From Bacillota bacterium (GTDB lineage: Bacteria; Bacillota; Sulfobacillia; Sulfobacillales; Sulfobacillaceae): 64,000 nt of DNA. Position numbers and translations under genes: made by a program. Location of the stretch: assembly GCA_026627065.1 (NCBI GenBank), contig JAPNUO010000001.1, forward strand, positions 700,749 through 764,748, written 5' to 3'. This document shows, piece after piece, positions 51,559 through 61,038 of this stretch; positions within the stretch are counted from its first letter, which is position 1; each line of letters begins with the position of its first letter. The notes beneath the pieces are model-generated. The model searched no databases, was not told where the DNA came from, and saw only the letters and a list, made by a program, of their open reading frames with translations.

Positions 51559-54500
51559 GAAAGTCCCCCCTGCCCCATTCATTGAGCGAATGCACCTCAA
51601 ACGGCCTCTTTGTGCGGCCCTTCAGCGCTTCCAGGGCGGCCCGCACGGTATCCAGGGACGTCATGCATAAAATGCCCCGCTCAACCGCCGTCCGGCGGAT
51701 TAAAAACCCTTCCCGCTCTTGCTGGCCGCCGTGGGTAATGGTGTTGACGACCAGTTCAAAATGGCCGTCGCGAATCATGTCGACCAGGTTGGGCCGGCGT
51801 TCGCCCAGGCGCGGCACCAACGTCGCGGGCACCGCATGCTCGTGCAGCATGGTCCAGGTACCGTGAGTGGCGTAGAGCCGGTAACCCAACGCCGCCAGCT
51901 CGGTCAACAGCGGCAGCGCCTCCGCCTTGTCGGCATCGGCAATGGTGGCGAGAATCCGGCCGCCCTTGGACAACCGAAATCCCCCGGCCACAAGCGCTCG
52001 GTACAATGCCCGCGGCAAGTCAACGTCAATGCCCATCACCTCGCCGGTCGACTTCATTTCCGGTCCCAGCACGGCATCCACGGAGGCGAGCTTCGAAAAC
52101 GAAAACACCGGCATCTTCACGGCGTAGTAAGGAGGATTGGGCCAAAGCCCATCCGGCACCTCGTCCGGCAACCGACCGGTGACAGCGGCATGAATGGCCA
52201 AATCGACCAGGGGAATCTGAGTGGCTTTGATTAAAAAGGGCACTGTGCGGCTCGATCGAGGATTTGCCTCGATCACGTAGACGGTGTCGTCCACCACGAC
52301 AAATTGAATGTTTAACAGGCCCTTGATCCCCAGCCGCTGGCAGAGGACGCGGGTAATGCGCACCACCTCGTCGATGACCGCGCGCGAGGCGCGCACTGGC
52401 GGCAGAACGGCGACCGAGTCCCCGGAGTGGACGCCCGCGCGCTCCACGTGCTCCATGACGGCAGGAATGAGCACCCGCTCACCATCGCTGACGGCATCGA
52501 CCTCGAGTTCAATGCCATTCATGTAGCGGTCGATGAGCAGCGGGCGATCCGGCCCCAGCTCCATTTCTTGCTGCAGGTACTGCCGAAGCCCCTCTTCGTC
52601 GTCTATAATCCGCATCGCCCGCCCGCCCAACACAAAGGACGGGCGGACCAACACCGGAAACCCGAGCTCTTCCACCGCTCCCAGCGCCTGACTGGGCGTG
52701 ACCGCGGTGCGCCCCGGCGGCCGCCGAATGTTCTCACGTTCTAAAAGGGCGTCAAACTGATGGCGATCTTCCGCCATGGTCAGCCCGGCCAGCGGCGTTC
52801 CGATAATGGCGACGCCCTGGCGCACCAAATCTTGCGCCAGGTTTATCGCGGTCTGCCCGCCAAATTGCACCAGCACGCCGTCCGGCTTCTCCAGATGGAC
52901 AATGTTCAGCACGTCCTCGACCGTAAGCGGTTCGAAATACAAGCGGTCCGACGCATTAAAATCGGTGGACACGGTCTCCGGGTTGGAGTTGATCATGATG
53001 GCGCGGTAGCCGCGCGACCGCAAGGCATCGAGCGCATAGACGCTCGCCGCGTCAAATTCAATGCCTTGGCCGATGCGGATGGGTCCCGATCCCAGCACAA
53101 TCATCTTTCGCCCGGTGAGCGGCTCCGCCTCGTTGGTCTCGTCATAGGCGGAATAAAAGTAGGGGGTTTCGGCAGGAAATTCTGCAGCGCTGGTATCCAC
53201 CATGCGGTAGCCCGGCAAGATGTTCCGCTGAAACCGAGCCTCACGGACCACGTCTTCGCTCACGCGGGCGAGTTCTGCGATGCGTCGGTCGGAAATGCCC
53301 AGCCGTTTCAGCGCGTAAAGCCGCTCCACCCAGGTCTCCGGATGCTCAGCCAAACCCTTTTCCGCCTCGACGATGGCCTGAATCCCGTCCAAAAACCAAC
53401 GGTTAATGCTGGTGCGCCGTGCAAGCTCCTCCGGATCCGCCCCCCGCCAGAGCGCTTCCGCCAAGTAAAAGAGGCGGCGGTCATTGGGCGTCACGCTGAG
53501 TTCAGCCACCAGGTCGTCGGCATCCTGAGACTCCGGCCCGCCTAAGAGATCGTGGCGGCCCACTTCCAGCGAGCGCACCGCCTTTTCCAGGGCGGCCTCA
53601 AATGTCCGGTCAATCGCCATCACCTCACCCGTGGCCTTCATCTGCGTGCCGAGCCGGCGATCGGCCTCGGGAAACTTGTCGAACGGCCAGCGCGGAATCT
53701 TGACCACCACGTAGTCGAGCGCGGGCTCGAAGGCCGCACTGGTTTTGCCGGTCACGGGGTTTTTAATTTCCGGCAAGGTCAGCCCCAGCCCTATCTTCGC
53801 CACGATCCGCGCAATGGGATATCCCGTAGCTTTGGAGGCCAGCGCCGAGGACCGCGAGACCCGCGGGTTGACTTCAATGACGCGGTAGTCGCCGGTCACC
53901 GGATGCAGCGCAAATTGCACGTTGCACCCGCCCTCGATGCCAAGGTGATGCACAATGTCAAGCGCGGCATTGCGAAGCCGGTGATATTCCCCATCAGTCA
54001 GGGTCTGCGAGGGCGCCACCACAATGGAGTCGCCCGTGTGCACGCCTACCGGGTCAAAGTTTTCCATATTGCACACGATGACTGCGTTGCCGGCGCTGTC
54101 GCGCACCACCTCGTACTCCACTTCTTTCCATCCGGCAATGGATTCCTCGACCAACACCTGGCCGATCGGGCTTTCCGCCAGAGCTTGAGGCAAGCGCATC
54201 ATCAACTCGTCCTCGTTGCGCGCAAACCCGCCCCCGCTGCCGCCCAGTGTGTAGGCCGGCCGCAACACGACGGGATACCCCAGTTCGGCAGCGAATTGTC
54301 GCCCCTCTTCCACGGTGGTCACGGTCTTGGAGGGGGCAATCGGGTGCCCAAGGCGCATCATCAGGCTGCGAAAGGCCTCGCGGTCCTCGGCCATCTCGAT
54401 AGCCGGCAGTTGGGTGCCCAAGAGCTCAATGCCTAAGTCAGTCAAGACACCGGCTTTGGATAAGCTGGCTGCCAGGTTTAAGCCCATCTGGCCGCCCAGC

Positions 54501-54766
54501 GTCGCCAGCACCCCGTCCGGACGCTCCTTTCCCAGCACATAGGCTAAAAACGAAACCGTCAGGGGCTCGATATAGACGACGTCCGCCACCGTCAGGTCGG
54601 TCATGATGGTGGCCGGATTGGAGTTCACCAAAATGACCTCCACGCCCTCCTCTTTCAGTGCGCGGCAGGCCTGAGTGCCGGCATAGTCGAATTCTGCCGC
54701 CTGACCGATGATGATGGGCCCCGAGCCAATCACCAACACCCGCTTGAGGTCCGTGCGTTTAGGCAT
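51542..54766 (-). CDS. carB: Carbamoyl-phosphate synthase, large subunit
   Basis: CarB makes carbamoyl phosphate from bicarbonate, ATP and glutamine-derived ammonia. At 1074 aa it is full length. Two ATP-grasp halves are visible: LVIGSGPIIIGQAAEFDYAG at the start and IVLGSGPIRIGQGIEFD near residue 555, with GGSGGGFARNEDEL and GVHTGDSIVVAPSQTL in the first half. The C-terminal MGS-like allosteric domain (from about residue 935) may bind UMP. It overlaps carA by 8 bases and pyrK by 17. Confidence 0.97.
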   Translation of the reverse strand: MPKRTDLKRVLVIGSGPIIIGQAAEFDYAGTQACRALKEEGVEVILVNSNPATIMTDLTVADVVYIEPLTVSFLAYVLGKERPDGVLATLGGQMGLNLAASLSKAGVLTDLGIELLGTQLPAIEMAEDREAFRSLMMRLGHPIAPSKTVTTVEEGRQFAAELGYPVVLRPAYTLGGSGGGFARNEDELMMRLPQALAESPIGQVLVEESIAGWKEVEYEVVRDSAGNAVIVCNMENFDPVGVHTGDSIVVAPSQTLTDGEYHRLRNAALDIVHHLGIEGGCNVQFALHPVTGDYRVIEVNPRVSRSSALASKATGYPIARIVAKIGLGLTLPEIKNPVTGKTSAAFEPALDYVVVKIPRWPFDKFPEADRRLGTQMKATGEVMAIDRTFEAALEKAVRSLEVGRHDLLGGPESQDADDLVAELSVTPNDRRLFYLAEALWRGADPEELARRTSINRWFLDGIQAIVEAEKGLAEHPETWVERLYALKRLGISDRRIAELARVSEDVVREARFQRNILPGYRMVDTSAAEFPAETPYFYSAYDETNEAEPLTGRKMIVLGSGPIRIGQGIEFDAASVYALDALRSRGYRAIMINSNPETVSTDFNASDRLYFEPLTVEDVLNIVHLEKPDGVLVQFGGQTAINLAQDLVRQGVAIIGTPLAGLTMAEDRHQFDALLERENIRRPPGRTAVTPSQALGAVEELGFPVLVRPSFVLGGRAMRIIDDEEGLRQYLQQEMELGPDRPLLIDRYMNGIELEVDAVSDGERVLIPAVMEHVERAGVHSGDSVAVLPPVRASRAVIDEVVRITRVLCQRLGIKGLLNIQFVVVDDTVYVIEANPRSSRTVPFLIKATQIPLVDLAIHAAVTGRLPDEVPDGLWPNPPYYAVKMPVFSFSKLASVDAVLGPEMKSTGEVMGIDVDLPRALYRALVAGGFRLSKGGRILATIADADKAEALPLLTELAALGYRLYATHGTWTMLHEHAVPATLVPRLGERRPNLVDMIRDGHFELVVNTITHGGQQEREGFLIRRTAVERGILCMTSLDTVRAALEALKGRTKRPFEVHSLNEWGRGDFHGGRV

Positions 54767-55838
54767 GGTGCCCCTCCTTTCCTGTCACCTTTTCCAAAAA
54801 TTCATCAAAAAGATACAGGGAATCCGAGGGGCCGGGTCCCGCCTCAGGATGGTGCTGCACTGAAAGAATGGGACGGTCTTTATGCTCCAGCCCCTCCACT
54901 GTCTGATCGTGCAGGTGCGTGAAGCGGACGCGGTAGCGGTCGTGCAGCCCTTCCCATTTCACGGCATACCCGTGGTTTTGCGCCGTAATGAGAACCCGCC
55001 CGTGTTTTTCATCCCTCAAGGGATGATTGGCGCCGTGATGCCCAAACTTCAGGGGATAGGTGTGCGCGCCTTCAGCCAGCCCAATGAGCTGGTGGCCCAG
55101 GCAAATGCCCAAGGTTGGGTAGGCGTCCAACGCCTGGCGCACGGTGGGCAACACCTCGGGAATGGCCGCCGGATCTCCGGGGCCGTTGGACAACACCACC
55201 CCGTCGGGGCGAGTCGCCACGAGTTCTTCGGGGGTGGCCCGGGCCGGCAGCACCGTCAACGACGCGCCGCGCTGGGACAACTCGCGAAGAATGGAATTCT
55301 TCACGCCATAGTCAATCACCGTGATGCGCGGGCCGCGGCCCGGGATCGCATACGCCTCTGGGGTGGATACGCGGTACACCGCATCCCGCAAATCGTAGTC
55401 ATCCAACAAGTGGAGCGCCTCGTCCACCGGCACCGTGCTGGGCGCCAACACGGCACGCTGAGTTCCGCGGTCGCGCAAGTAGCGGGTCAGCGCCCGCGTA
55501 TCGACATCCGTCAACATCGGCTTGTGATAGGCGCTGAGATAGCGCTCCAGGCCCTCTGCCGCCCGCTCCGGGGTCGGCCGCCAGCTGAGCCGATGAATGA
55601 CCAGTCCCTCCACCCACGGAAACAGCGATTCCGCCATCTCGGCCAACGTGCCGTAATTTCCGATGAGGGGGTAAGTCAACACCACAATTTGGCCATAATA
55701 CGACGGGTCGGTCAAAATTTCCTGGTAGCCGGTCATGGCGGTGTTAAACACCACTTCGCCGCGCCCCCGCCAGTCCTCGGCACCGATAAACGTGCCGTCA
55801 AAGCGCGTCCCGTCAGTGAAGATTAGATAGCCCTTCAT
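54759..55838 (-). CDS. carA: Carbamoyl-phosphate synthase, small (glutaminase) subunit
   Basis: CarA hydrolyses glutamine for CarB. The 359-aa protein has the class I glutaminase triad: Cys in LGICLGHQLIGLAEG (near residue 244), with His and Glu in VQHHPEAGPGPSDS near the end. The N-terminal domain reads TGYQEILTDPSYYGQIVVL. ATG 55838 is favoured over the preceding TTG because GGAGG lies 6 bases before it. It overlaps pyrC by 26 bases, the largest overlap in the operon. Confidence 0.96.
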   Translation of the reverse strand: MKGYLIFTDGTRFDGTFIGAEDWRGRGEVVFNTAMTGYQEILTDPSYYGQIVVLTYPLIGNYGTLAEMAESLFPWVEGLVIHRLSWRPTPERAAEGLERYLSAYHKPMLTDVDTRALTRYLRDRGTQRAVLAPSTVPVDEALHLLDDYDLRDAVYRVSTPEAYAIPGRGPRITVIDYGVKNSILRELSQRGASLTVLPARATPEELVATRPDGVVLSNGPGDPAAIPEVLPTVRQALDAYPTLGICLGHQLIGLAEGAHTYPLKFGHHGANHPLRDEKHGRVLITAQNHGYAVKWEGLHDRYRVRFTHLHDQTVEGLEHKDRPILSVQHHPEAGPGPSDSLYLFDEFLEKVTGKEGHHA

Positions 55839-57144
55839 CAAGCACCTCCCCGTCGCGCATTGTCCAGCGCCCTTGAACCATGGTGGCCACCGCCTGCCCC
55901 ACTAAGGTCATTCCAGCCAGCGGCGTGTTGCGCCCTTTCGAATAAAACTGCGCGGGATCGACACGCCAGCGCTGTCTAGGATCGATCAGCGTCAGGTCGG
56001 CGGCCGCTCCGGGGACAACCCCAGGGTAGGTCAGGCCAAGCACCCGATGCGGCCCCGCCGTCAGCCGGCGCATCACCTCCATGGGGCTCATCAGGCCTGG
56101 ATCCACCAGCGCCGTCAAGGCCCCCGCGACTAACGTCTCTAGCCCGCTGATGCCGTAAGGCGCTTCGGCGTAGCTCAAGTTTTTCTCATCCGCATGGTGA
56201 GGAGCGTGGTCGCTAGCAATCACGTCAATGTCCCCCGCCTTCACAGCGTGCAACAACGCCTCGCGGGTCGCTGCCGAGCGCAGCGGGGGGTTGACCTTAG
56301 TCACCGGATCGTAGCGCCACCGCGCCAACGCTTCGTCGCTTAACAGCAAATGGTGCGGAGTGACTTCCGCCGTCACCCGAAAATTCTGCGTTTTGGCGTA
56401 TCGAATCGCATTCAGGCTCTCGATGCTCGACACGTGCGCCTCGTGCAGCCGTCCCCCCGTCAATCCCGCCAAGATCACGTCGCGCCACACCATGACCGCT
56501 TCGGCCGCCTCCGGCGTCCCCGGCAATCCGAGTTGCTGCGCCAAGGCGCCTTCGTTGCACCACCCAGCAGCCAGGCTTAAATCCTCCGCGTGGTTGATGA
56601 CAGCCGCCGGAAACGTCGCCGCGTAGGATAAGGCTGACCGCATCAAGGCCGACGAGGTCACCGGGCGCCCGTCATCGGAAAAGGCGCGCGCGCCTTTTTG
56701 GTACATGCGAAAGAGTTCAGCCAGCGCCTCCCCGCGGCTTTGCTGGGTCACAGCGCCAATCGGAAACACGCGCACTAACCCGATGTCGCGGCCGCGCTGA
56801 ATTTCCCACTCTACCCACTCGGGCGTGTCGATCACTGGCGTCGTGTTCGGCATCGGCGCGACCCCGGTCACCCCGCCGTGCGCCGCGGCCCGGCAACCCG
56901 TGTGGAAGGTCTCCTTCCAAGTCTGTCCGGGCTCGCGAAAATGCACATGCATGTCCACAATCCGGGGAACCAGCCAGAGTCCCCGGCCATCCAGCGCAGG
57001 AAAGCGCATAAGTTCCGGGTCGTCGGCCCGCACAAAAACCCCGTCAATGATCCCTAGGTCTTCCTCAAGGCTGTCCACGTCGCGGAAGGGATCAATCACC
57101 CGGACTCCGCGGATGCGGACGCCGGTCGTCCTCTCAGTGCTCAT
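55813..57144 (-). CDS. pyrC: Dihydroorotase
   Basis: PyrC cyclises carbamoyl-aspartate to dihydroorotate. At 443 aa it is the class I amidohydrolase type (as in Bacillus). Metal ligands are in VDMHVHFREPGQTWKE (residues about 62-77), INHAEDLSLA, and ASDHAPHHADEKN. The linker RVTAEVTPHHLLLSDEAL holds the bridging His pair. It overlaps pyrB by 11 bases and carA by 26. Confidence 0.96.
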   Translation of the reverse strand: MSTERTTGVRIRGVRVIDPFRDVDSLEEDLGIIDGVFVRADDPELMRFPALDGRGLWLVPRIVDMHVHFREPGQTWKETFHTGCRAAAHGGVTGVAPMPNTTPVIDTPEWVEWEIQRGRDIGLVRVFPIGAVTQQSRGEALAELFRMYQKGARAFSDDGRPVTSSALMRSALSYAATFPAAVINHAEDLSLAAGWCNEGALAQQLGLPGTPEAAEAVMVWRDVILAGLTGGRLHEAHVSSIESLNAIRYAKTQNFRVTAEVTPHHLLLSDEALARWRYDPVTKVNPPLRSAATREALLHAVKAGDIDVIASDHAPHHADEKNLSYAEAPYGISGLETLVAGALTALVDPGLMSPMEVMRRLTAGPHRVLGLTYPGVVPGAAADLTLIDPRQRWRVDPAQFYSKGRNTPLAGMTLVGQAVATMVQGRWTMRDGEVLDEGLSNLH

Positions 57145-58054
57145 CCGCCCCTCCTAACACCCAGCTGAGCGCCGCCATGCGCACTGCGACGCCATTGGTC
57201 ACTTGTCGCGAAATTTGGCTCGCGGTCCGCATCATGACTTCGGAGTCGATTTCGACTCCGCGATTTTGGGGTCCCGGATGCATTATGAGAACATGGTCCC
57301 CCAGCTGCTCAGCCCGCTCGCGGGTGATGCCCCACTGCGCGCGGTATTCTTCCCAGGAAGGAAGGCCCGCTAATGACTGCCGTTCCTTTTGAATCCGGAG
57401 CACCTGCACGGCATCCGCCTCTTTTAGCGCGTCGGCGAGGTACGGCGTCACGCGAAGCCGTTCGTGATGCCACGCACTAGGCAAAAGCTGGGGCGGGCCA
57501 ACCAATGTCACATAGGCCCCTAGCGTTAAGAATCCCCAAAGATCTGACCGCGCCACGCGGCTATGCAAAATATCGCCGACGATGACGAGATGCAGCCCGT
57601 CAATCCGTCCGCGCGCCTCGTAGACCGTCAACACGTCCAACAGCCCCTGCGTGGGGTGTTCGTGGAATCCATCGCCGGCGTTGATGACGGGAATCGTAAC
57701 CGCTTGCGCCAGACGCTCGGGCACACCCGACACCGCATGACGAATGACCAAGACATCCAGCGCCAAAGCTTCAAGCGTGCGTACCGTGTCTTCCAGGGTC
57801 TCCCCTTTTTCCAGGCTCGACCCGCGCGTTTGAAAATTGACAACGTCCGCCCCCAAATACTTGCCCGCCAATTCGAATGAGGTTTTCGTCCGCGTGCTGG
57901 GTTCAAAGAAACAGTTCACCACGGATCGTCCCGCTAGCGCTTGGCGCCGGGAGCGCACCGCCCCCAAGCCTTCCGCCTTCACGCGGAGGGCACCGTCCAC
58001 CAGATCTTCGATGAGTGCCCGCGGCATCCCTTCTAATTGCAACAGGTGTCTAAT
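57134..58054 (-). CDS. pyrB: Aspartate carbamoyltransferase, probable ATT start
   Basis: PyrB makes carbamoyl-aspartate. The carbamoyl-phosphate motif [17 protein letters not shown] (near residue 50), [14 protein letters not shown] [14 protein letters not shown], and [16 protein letters not shown] are intact. Counting from the family N-terminus ([M]xHLL), the start should be ATT 58054, giving (M)[17 protein letters not shown] and 306 aa. AAGGAGGG lies 8 bases upstream. No ATG/GTG/TTG is well placed; TTG 58042 is 20 bases from that site. The ATT lies inside the pyrR stop region (GATTAG). A regulatory PyrI is absent, as in Bacillus. Confidence 0.9.
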   Translation of the reverse strand: MRHLLQLEGMPRALIEDLVDGALRVKAEGLGAVRSRRQALAGRSVVNCFFEPSTRTKTSFELAGKYLGADVVNFQTRGSSLEKGETLEDTVRTLEALALDVLVIRHAVSGVPERLAQAVTIPVINAGDGFHEHPTQGLLDVLTVYEARGRIDGLHLVIVGDILHSRVARSDLWGFLTLGAYVTLVGPPQLLPSAWHHERLRVTPYLADALKEADAVQVLRIQKERQSLAGLPSWEEYRAQWGITRERAEQLGDHVLIMHPGPQNRGVEIDSEVMMRTASQISRQVTNGVAVRMAALSWVLGGADEH

Positions 58055-58580
58055 CGCGCTGTCCCTCCTTGGCGATACTCACCTCGTCCATCCCATCGAT
58101 TTCCGCCAGACGCACTTCCACGATCTCGCTGCGATGCGTCGGGATATTTTTTCCCACATAATCGGGTCGAATCGGCAGTTCGCGGTGTCCGCGATCAATG
58201 AGGACGGCCAGTTGCACCATGCGCGGACGCCCTTGGTCCACCACCGCGTCTAGGGCAGCGCGTACGGTGCGCCCAGTGAACAGCACGTCGTCCACCAAAA
58301 TCACCACCTGATCCGACCAGTTGAACACATCCCCAAAACGGGCCCGCGGGCGCGGATGGGCGCGGTCATCGCGGTATGGCTCGATGTCAATCGCGATGAC
58401 CGGCGGGCGCACCCCGTCAATCCGTTCAAGGTTTCGCGCCATGCGCTCGGCCAGAGGCACGCCGCGCCGTCGAATTCCCACCATCACCAGGTCGTTGAGC
58501 CCAGGATTTCGTTCGGCGATTTGGTGAGCCATGCGCATCAAGGTTCTCGCCATGGCATCGGCGTTCATAATAACTGCCAT
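58050..58580 (-). CDS. pyrR: Pyrimidine operon attenuation protein / uracil phosphoribosyltransferase
   Basis: PyrR senses UMP and UTP against PRPP and binds the operon leader RNA to favour termination. The 176-aa protein has the PRPP motif [21 protein letters not shown] (near residue 95), [17 protein letters not shown], and the RNA-binding basic stretch [17 protein letters not shown] 58580 is taken because AAGGAG lies just upstream; an earlier ATG at 58595 and longer frames lack a site. It leads the operon; the attenuator described at 58604-58676 lies directly ahead. Confidence 0.95.
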   Translation of the reverse strand: MAVIMNADAMARTLMRMAHQIAERNPGLNDLVMVGIRRRGVPLAERMARNLERIDGVRPPVIAIDIEPYRDDRAHPRPRARFGDVFNWSDQVVILVDDVLFTGRTVRAALDAVVDQGRPRMVQLAVLIDRGHRELPIRPDYVGKNIPTHRSEIVEVRLAEIDGMDEVSIAKEGQRD

Positions 58581-58603
58581 GAAGCACTCCTTCATGCAAG
58601 CAT

Positions 58604-58636
58604 AAAAAAACGCTCTCACCCAGAGACGGTCAGAGC
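58604..58636 (-). terminator. pyr attenuator terminator
   Basis: On the minus strand GCTCT...AGAGC forms a stem with an inner GC pair block and is followed by GTTTTTTT, 24 bases before the pyrR ATG. It is the termination half of the PyrR attenuator: high UMP and bound PyrR allow it, low UMP lets an antiterminator form. Confidence 0.85.
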
Positions 58637-58646
58637 TATTCCACCC

Positions 58647-58676
58647 GCTCCTTTCCAGTCTCACGGGACTGGGTTT
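58647..58676 (-). promoter_or_regulatory. PyrR-binding RNA hairpin
   Basis: CCAGTC-CCGTGA-GACTGG followed by AAAGGAG on the minus strand matches the conserved PyrR-binding loop of pyr leaders (CAGTCC...AGAGAGGCTG..AAGG pattern). It is the anti-antiterminator, upstream of the terminator at 58604-58636. Confidence 0.8.
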
Positions 58677-58697
58677 AAAGGTCAGTGTTCCCATGAC

Positions 58698-58726
58698 AGT
58701 GTAGATCACACGAGGGTCGGGGTAAA
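58698..58726 (-). promoter_or_regulatory. pyr operon promoter
   Basis: TTTACC (58721-58726), a 17-base spacer and TACACT (58698-58703) on the minus strand form a good sigma-A promoter. The leader from here to pyrR is about 110 bases and contains the PyrR attenuator. Confidence 0.75.
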
Positions 58727-58990
58727 GGGTGCCCGTAAAATTTCGTCCCCAGAAATGGCACCCGATTGCCTCGAGAATCTGTAGCATCAGGGCATTCTTC
58801 CCGCGGCGGCATGCCCGCTGGAGAAAGGACTTGCGCCACACCTGGCGCGCCTTGACGCGACCGATCGGAAGAATCGCCTGACCCGAACCTCGGGCGGTGT
58901 CTCCGCCATCGCGAGCAGGGCTGCCGTCACCCCACCGGACCCCGCGCCTGCTTGCAAGAAAGGTCTGAAAGCTCCCCCTCTATCCCACAC
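58727..58990. other. Gap between pyr promoter and ABC-operon terminator
   Basis: About 260 bases between pyrR's promoter and the importer terminator. Minus-strand frames here (58787-59008 among them) have no ribosome site and no known domain. Nothing else was recognised. Confidence 0.4.
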
Positions 58991-59023
58991 AAAAAGACCC
59001 GCCCACAAACGAGTGTGCGGGTC
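58991..59023 (-). terminator. Terminator of the ABC importer operon
   Basis: GACCCGCACAC...GTGGGCGGGTC followed by TTTTT on the minus strand. It begins 22 bases after the last permease gene stop. Confidence 0.92.
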
Positions 59024-59044
59024 GCACCATGGCGGAGGCTGGCC

Positions 59045-60079
59045 TCAAGGCGACTCGCCTTTAGCAGTCTTGGGCAGGCGCAGCGAAGCCCACACGCCCC
59101 GAATCCATTGCGCGGAAAAGCTACCGGAACGAAAGACGCCATAGACCACTAAGACGAGCAGCAAAATGGCTCCGTCGACCAATTCCTGCGCTCCGCTGCC
59201 AATGTGCAAGGACACCACAATGCTGTTAATCAGCGTAATCACCAGTGCCCCCAGGGCGGTGCTGCCAATGCCGCCGTCGCCCCCCAAGAGAGGCGTGCCC
59301 CCGACGACCACAGCGGCTATCGACGTCAGCTGATATTGCGACCCCGCATCAAGGTAGCTGGTCATGGTGTACCCCAAAAGGATCATCCCCGCAAACGCGC
59401 TGATAATGCCGGACAACACATACGTCGCAATAATGATCGCACCTACCGGAATGCGGGCGGCTTGGGCCGAAGAACGGTTGGTTCCCACCAGGCGGAGCAT
59501 GCGCCCATAGCCCGTGCGCGAAAGAATGAGCTGGGAAACAATCAAGGCCGCCACCCCAACCAGAATCAACACCGGCACGCCGACTACGCTTCCGGTGCCG
59601 ATGAATTGGAGCACGGAGCTCGCAGCGCCGCCCGGCACCCCGTTGGTGTACACCAACGCCGCACCGTCCGCAATTCCCGCCATGCCCAGCGTCATCACCA
59701 GTGGCGGGATGTCGAGATACCAGATGCCCACCGCGTTAATCAAACCGACGAGCCCACCCAAGGCTAGGACAAACACCCCGGCAGGCAGCACTGCCCGGTT
59801 ATGCCCGTCAATGAGCTGGGCGGCCACCACTTCCGCCAGCGACATGATGGCGCCGACAGAAAGATCCACGCCTCCGCCGCCGGAAATAATGACAAATGTC
59901 TGGCCAATCGACGGAAGAAACAATAAAACAGCTAGCGTTAAAATAGTCATGAGGTTGCGCACCGAGCTAAACCCCGGAATCAAGAGCCGACCCACGACTA
60001 CCAAAAGGATGAGAAGGATGAGGCCAAACCCGACGGCGCGCCAGGTTTCCCGTGATCCCTCCAGCCAAGAGCGTACCAT
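59045..60079 (-). CDS. ABC importer permease (ribose/RbsC type)
   Basis: This 344-aa permease has about ten membrane helices (for example VGFGLILLILLVVVGRLL, LTLAVLLFLPSIGQTFVII). The family motif GGGGVDLSVGAIMSLAEVVA (residues about 67-86) precedes the EAA-like ATPase contact region near RMLRLVGTNRSSAQAARI. It pairs with the second permease and the single large ATPase, as in ribose, galactose, autoinducer-2 or xylose importers. The C-terminus is short and basic. It is the last gene of the operon, 11 bases after the other permease. Confidence 0.9.
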   Translation of the reverse strand: MVRSWLEGSRETWRAVGFGLILLILLVVVGRLLIPGFSSVRNLMTILTLAVLLFLPSIGQTFVIISGGGGVDLSVGAIMSLAEVVAAQLIDGHNRAVLPAGVFVLALGGLVGLINAVGIWYLDIPPLVMTLGMAGIADGAALVYTNGVPGGAASSVLQFIGTGSVVGVPVLILVGVAALIVSQLILSRTGYGRMLRLVGTNRSSAQAARIPVGAIIIATYVLSGIISAFAGMILLGYTMTSYLDAGSQYQLTSIAAVVVGGTPLLGGDGGIGSTALGALVITLINSIVVSLHIGSGAQELVDGAILLLVLVVYGVFRSGSFSAQWIRGVWASLRLPKTAKGESP

Positions 60080-60090
60080 GCTGCCCCCCC

Positions 60091-61038
60091 TTACGACTGC
60101 CTGAGAAGACTTGACCGGCGCTTGACGATATTGGCAACGGCCAAGCCTAAAATGACCACCGCGCTGCTCACAATCGTTTGGTAATAGGAGGACACGCCGG
60201 TGGAAAATACGACATTGCTCACTTCGGTCAACGCAAACGCGGCCATCACCGGTCCGACCAGGCCTCCGCTGCCTCCGGCCAAGCTTGTGCCCCCAAGTAC
60301 CACGGCGGCCACCGATGGCAACACGTAGGACGCGCCGATGGAAGCATCGCCGGAAGCAATCTCAAGCGTCACCGCCAGCCCTGCCAGCCCGGCAATCAAT
60401 CCGCTCAGCGTATACGCCCACAAGTGCACGCGATTGACGTTCACCGCGTTGCGCTGGGCGGCATGCTCTTGGCCGCCGGTCGCGTAAATGGCGAGGCCAA
60501 AGAATCGCTTCACCACGAGCCAGAGGAGCAAGAGGACGACAAGAACCCAGATGCCCGTGGAGAATCCCAGGAACGTCCCCATGTACACCCCCACGCCCGT
60601 CGCCACACTGCCCCCTGGCTGGGGCAGCAAGCTGAGCGCCACCCCAGAGGCTACAAAGGACATGGCCAGCGTGGCCACCAGCGGCTGCACGCGTCCGTAC
60701 ACAATCACCACGCCATTGATGAGGCCTGCGACCACGCTTGTCGCCATGGCCACCAAAAGCGCCGGCCAAAAGCCCAGCGTCGGCAGCAACACCACGATGA
60801 GCACGTTTGCCAAACTCATAATGCCGCCAATCGACAGGTCAATGCCCCCCTGAATAATCACCAGGCCCTGACCCAGCGTGGCCACCGCCAGCGGCATCCC
60901 CACCTGCACGAGATCATTGATCGATCCTAATGAAATCATGGTGCCGGAAAGAATGATATTGACGGTCAGCAAGACCACGATGAGAATGATTCCCGGAAAC
61001 CCCGGCACCCAACGGCTCAACCATCCGCGCCACTTCAT
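60091..61038 (-). CDS. ABC importer permease (ribose/RbsC type)
   Basis: This 315-aa permease has about ten membrane helices and the RbsC motif IQGGIDLSIGGIMSLANVLI near residue 65. The ATPase-contact segment is FGLAIYATGGQEHAAQRNAV. It differs strongly from the partner permease, so the transporter is a heterodimer. Its start overlaps the ATPase gene by 4 bases. The C-terminus is basic (NIVKRRSSLLRQS). Confidence 0.9.
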   Translation of the reverse strand: MKWRGWLSRWVPGFPGIILIVVLLTVNIILSGTMISLGSINDLVQVGMPLAVATLGQGLVIIQGGIDLSIGGIMSLANVLIVVLLPTLGFWPALLVAMATSVVAGLINGVVIVYGRVQPLVATLAMSFVASGVALSLLPQPGGSVATGVGVYMGTFLGFSTGIWVLVVLLLLWLVVKRFFGLAIYATGGQEHAAQRNAVNVNRVHLWAYTLSGLIAGLAGLAVTLEIASGDASIGASYVLPSVAAVVLGGTSLAGGSGGLVGPVMAAFALTEVSNVVFSTGVSSYYQTIVSSAVVILGLAVANIVKRRSSLLRQS

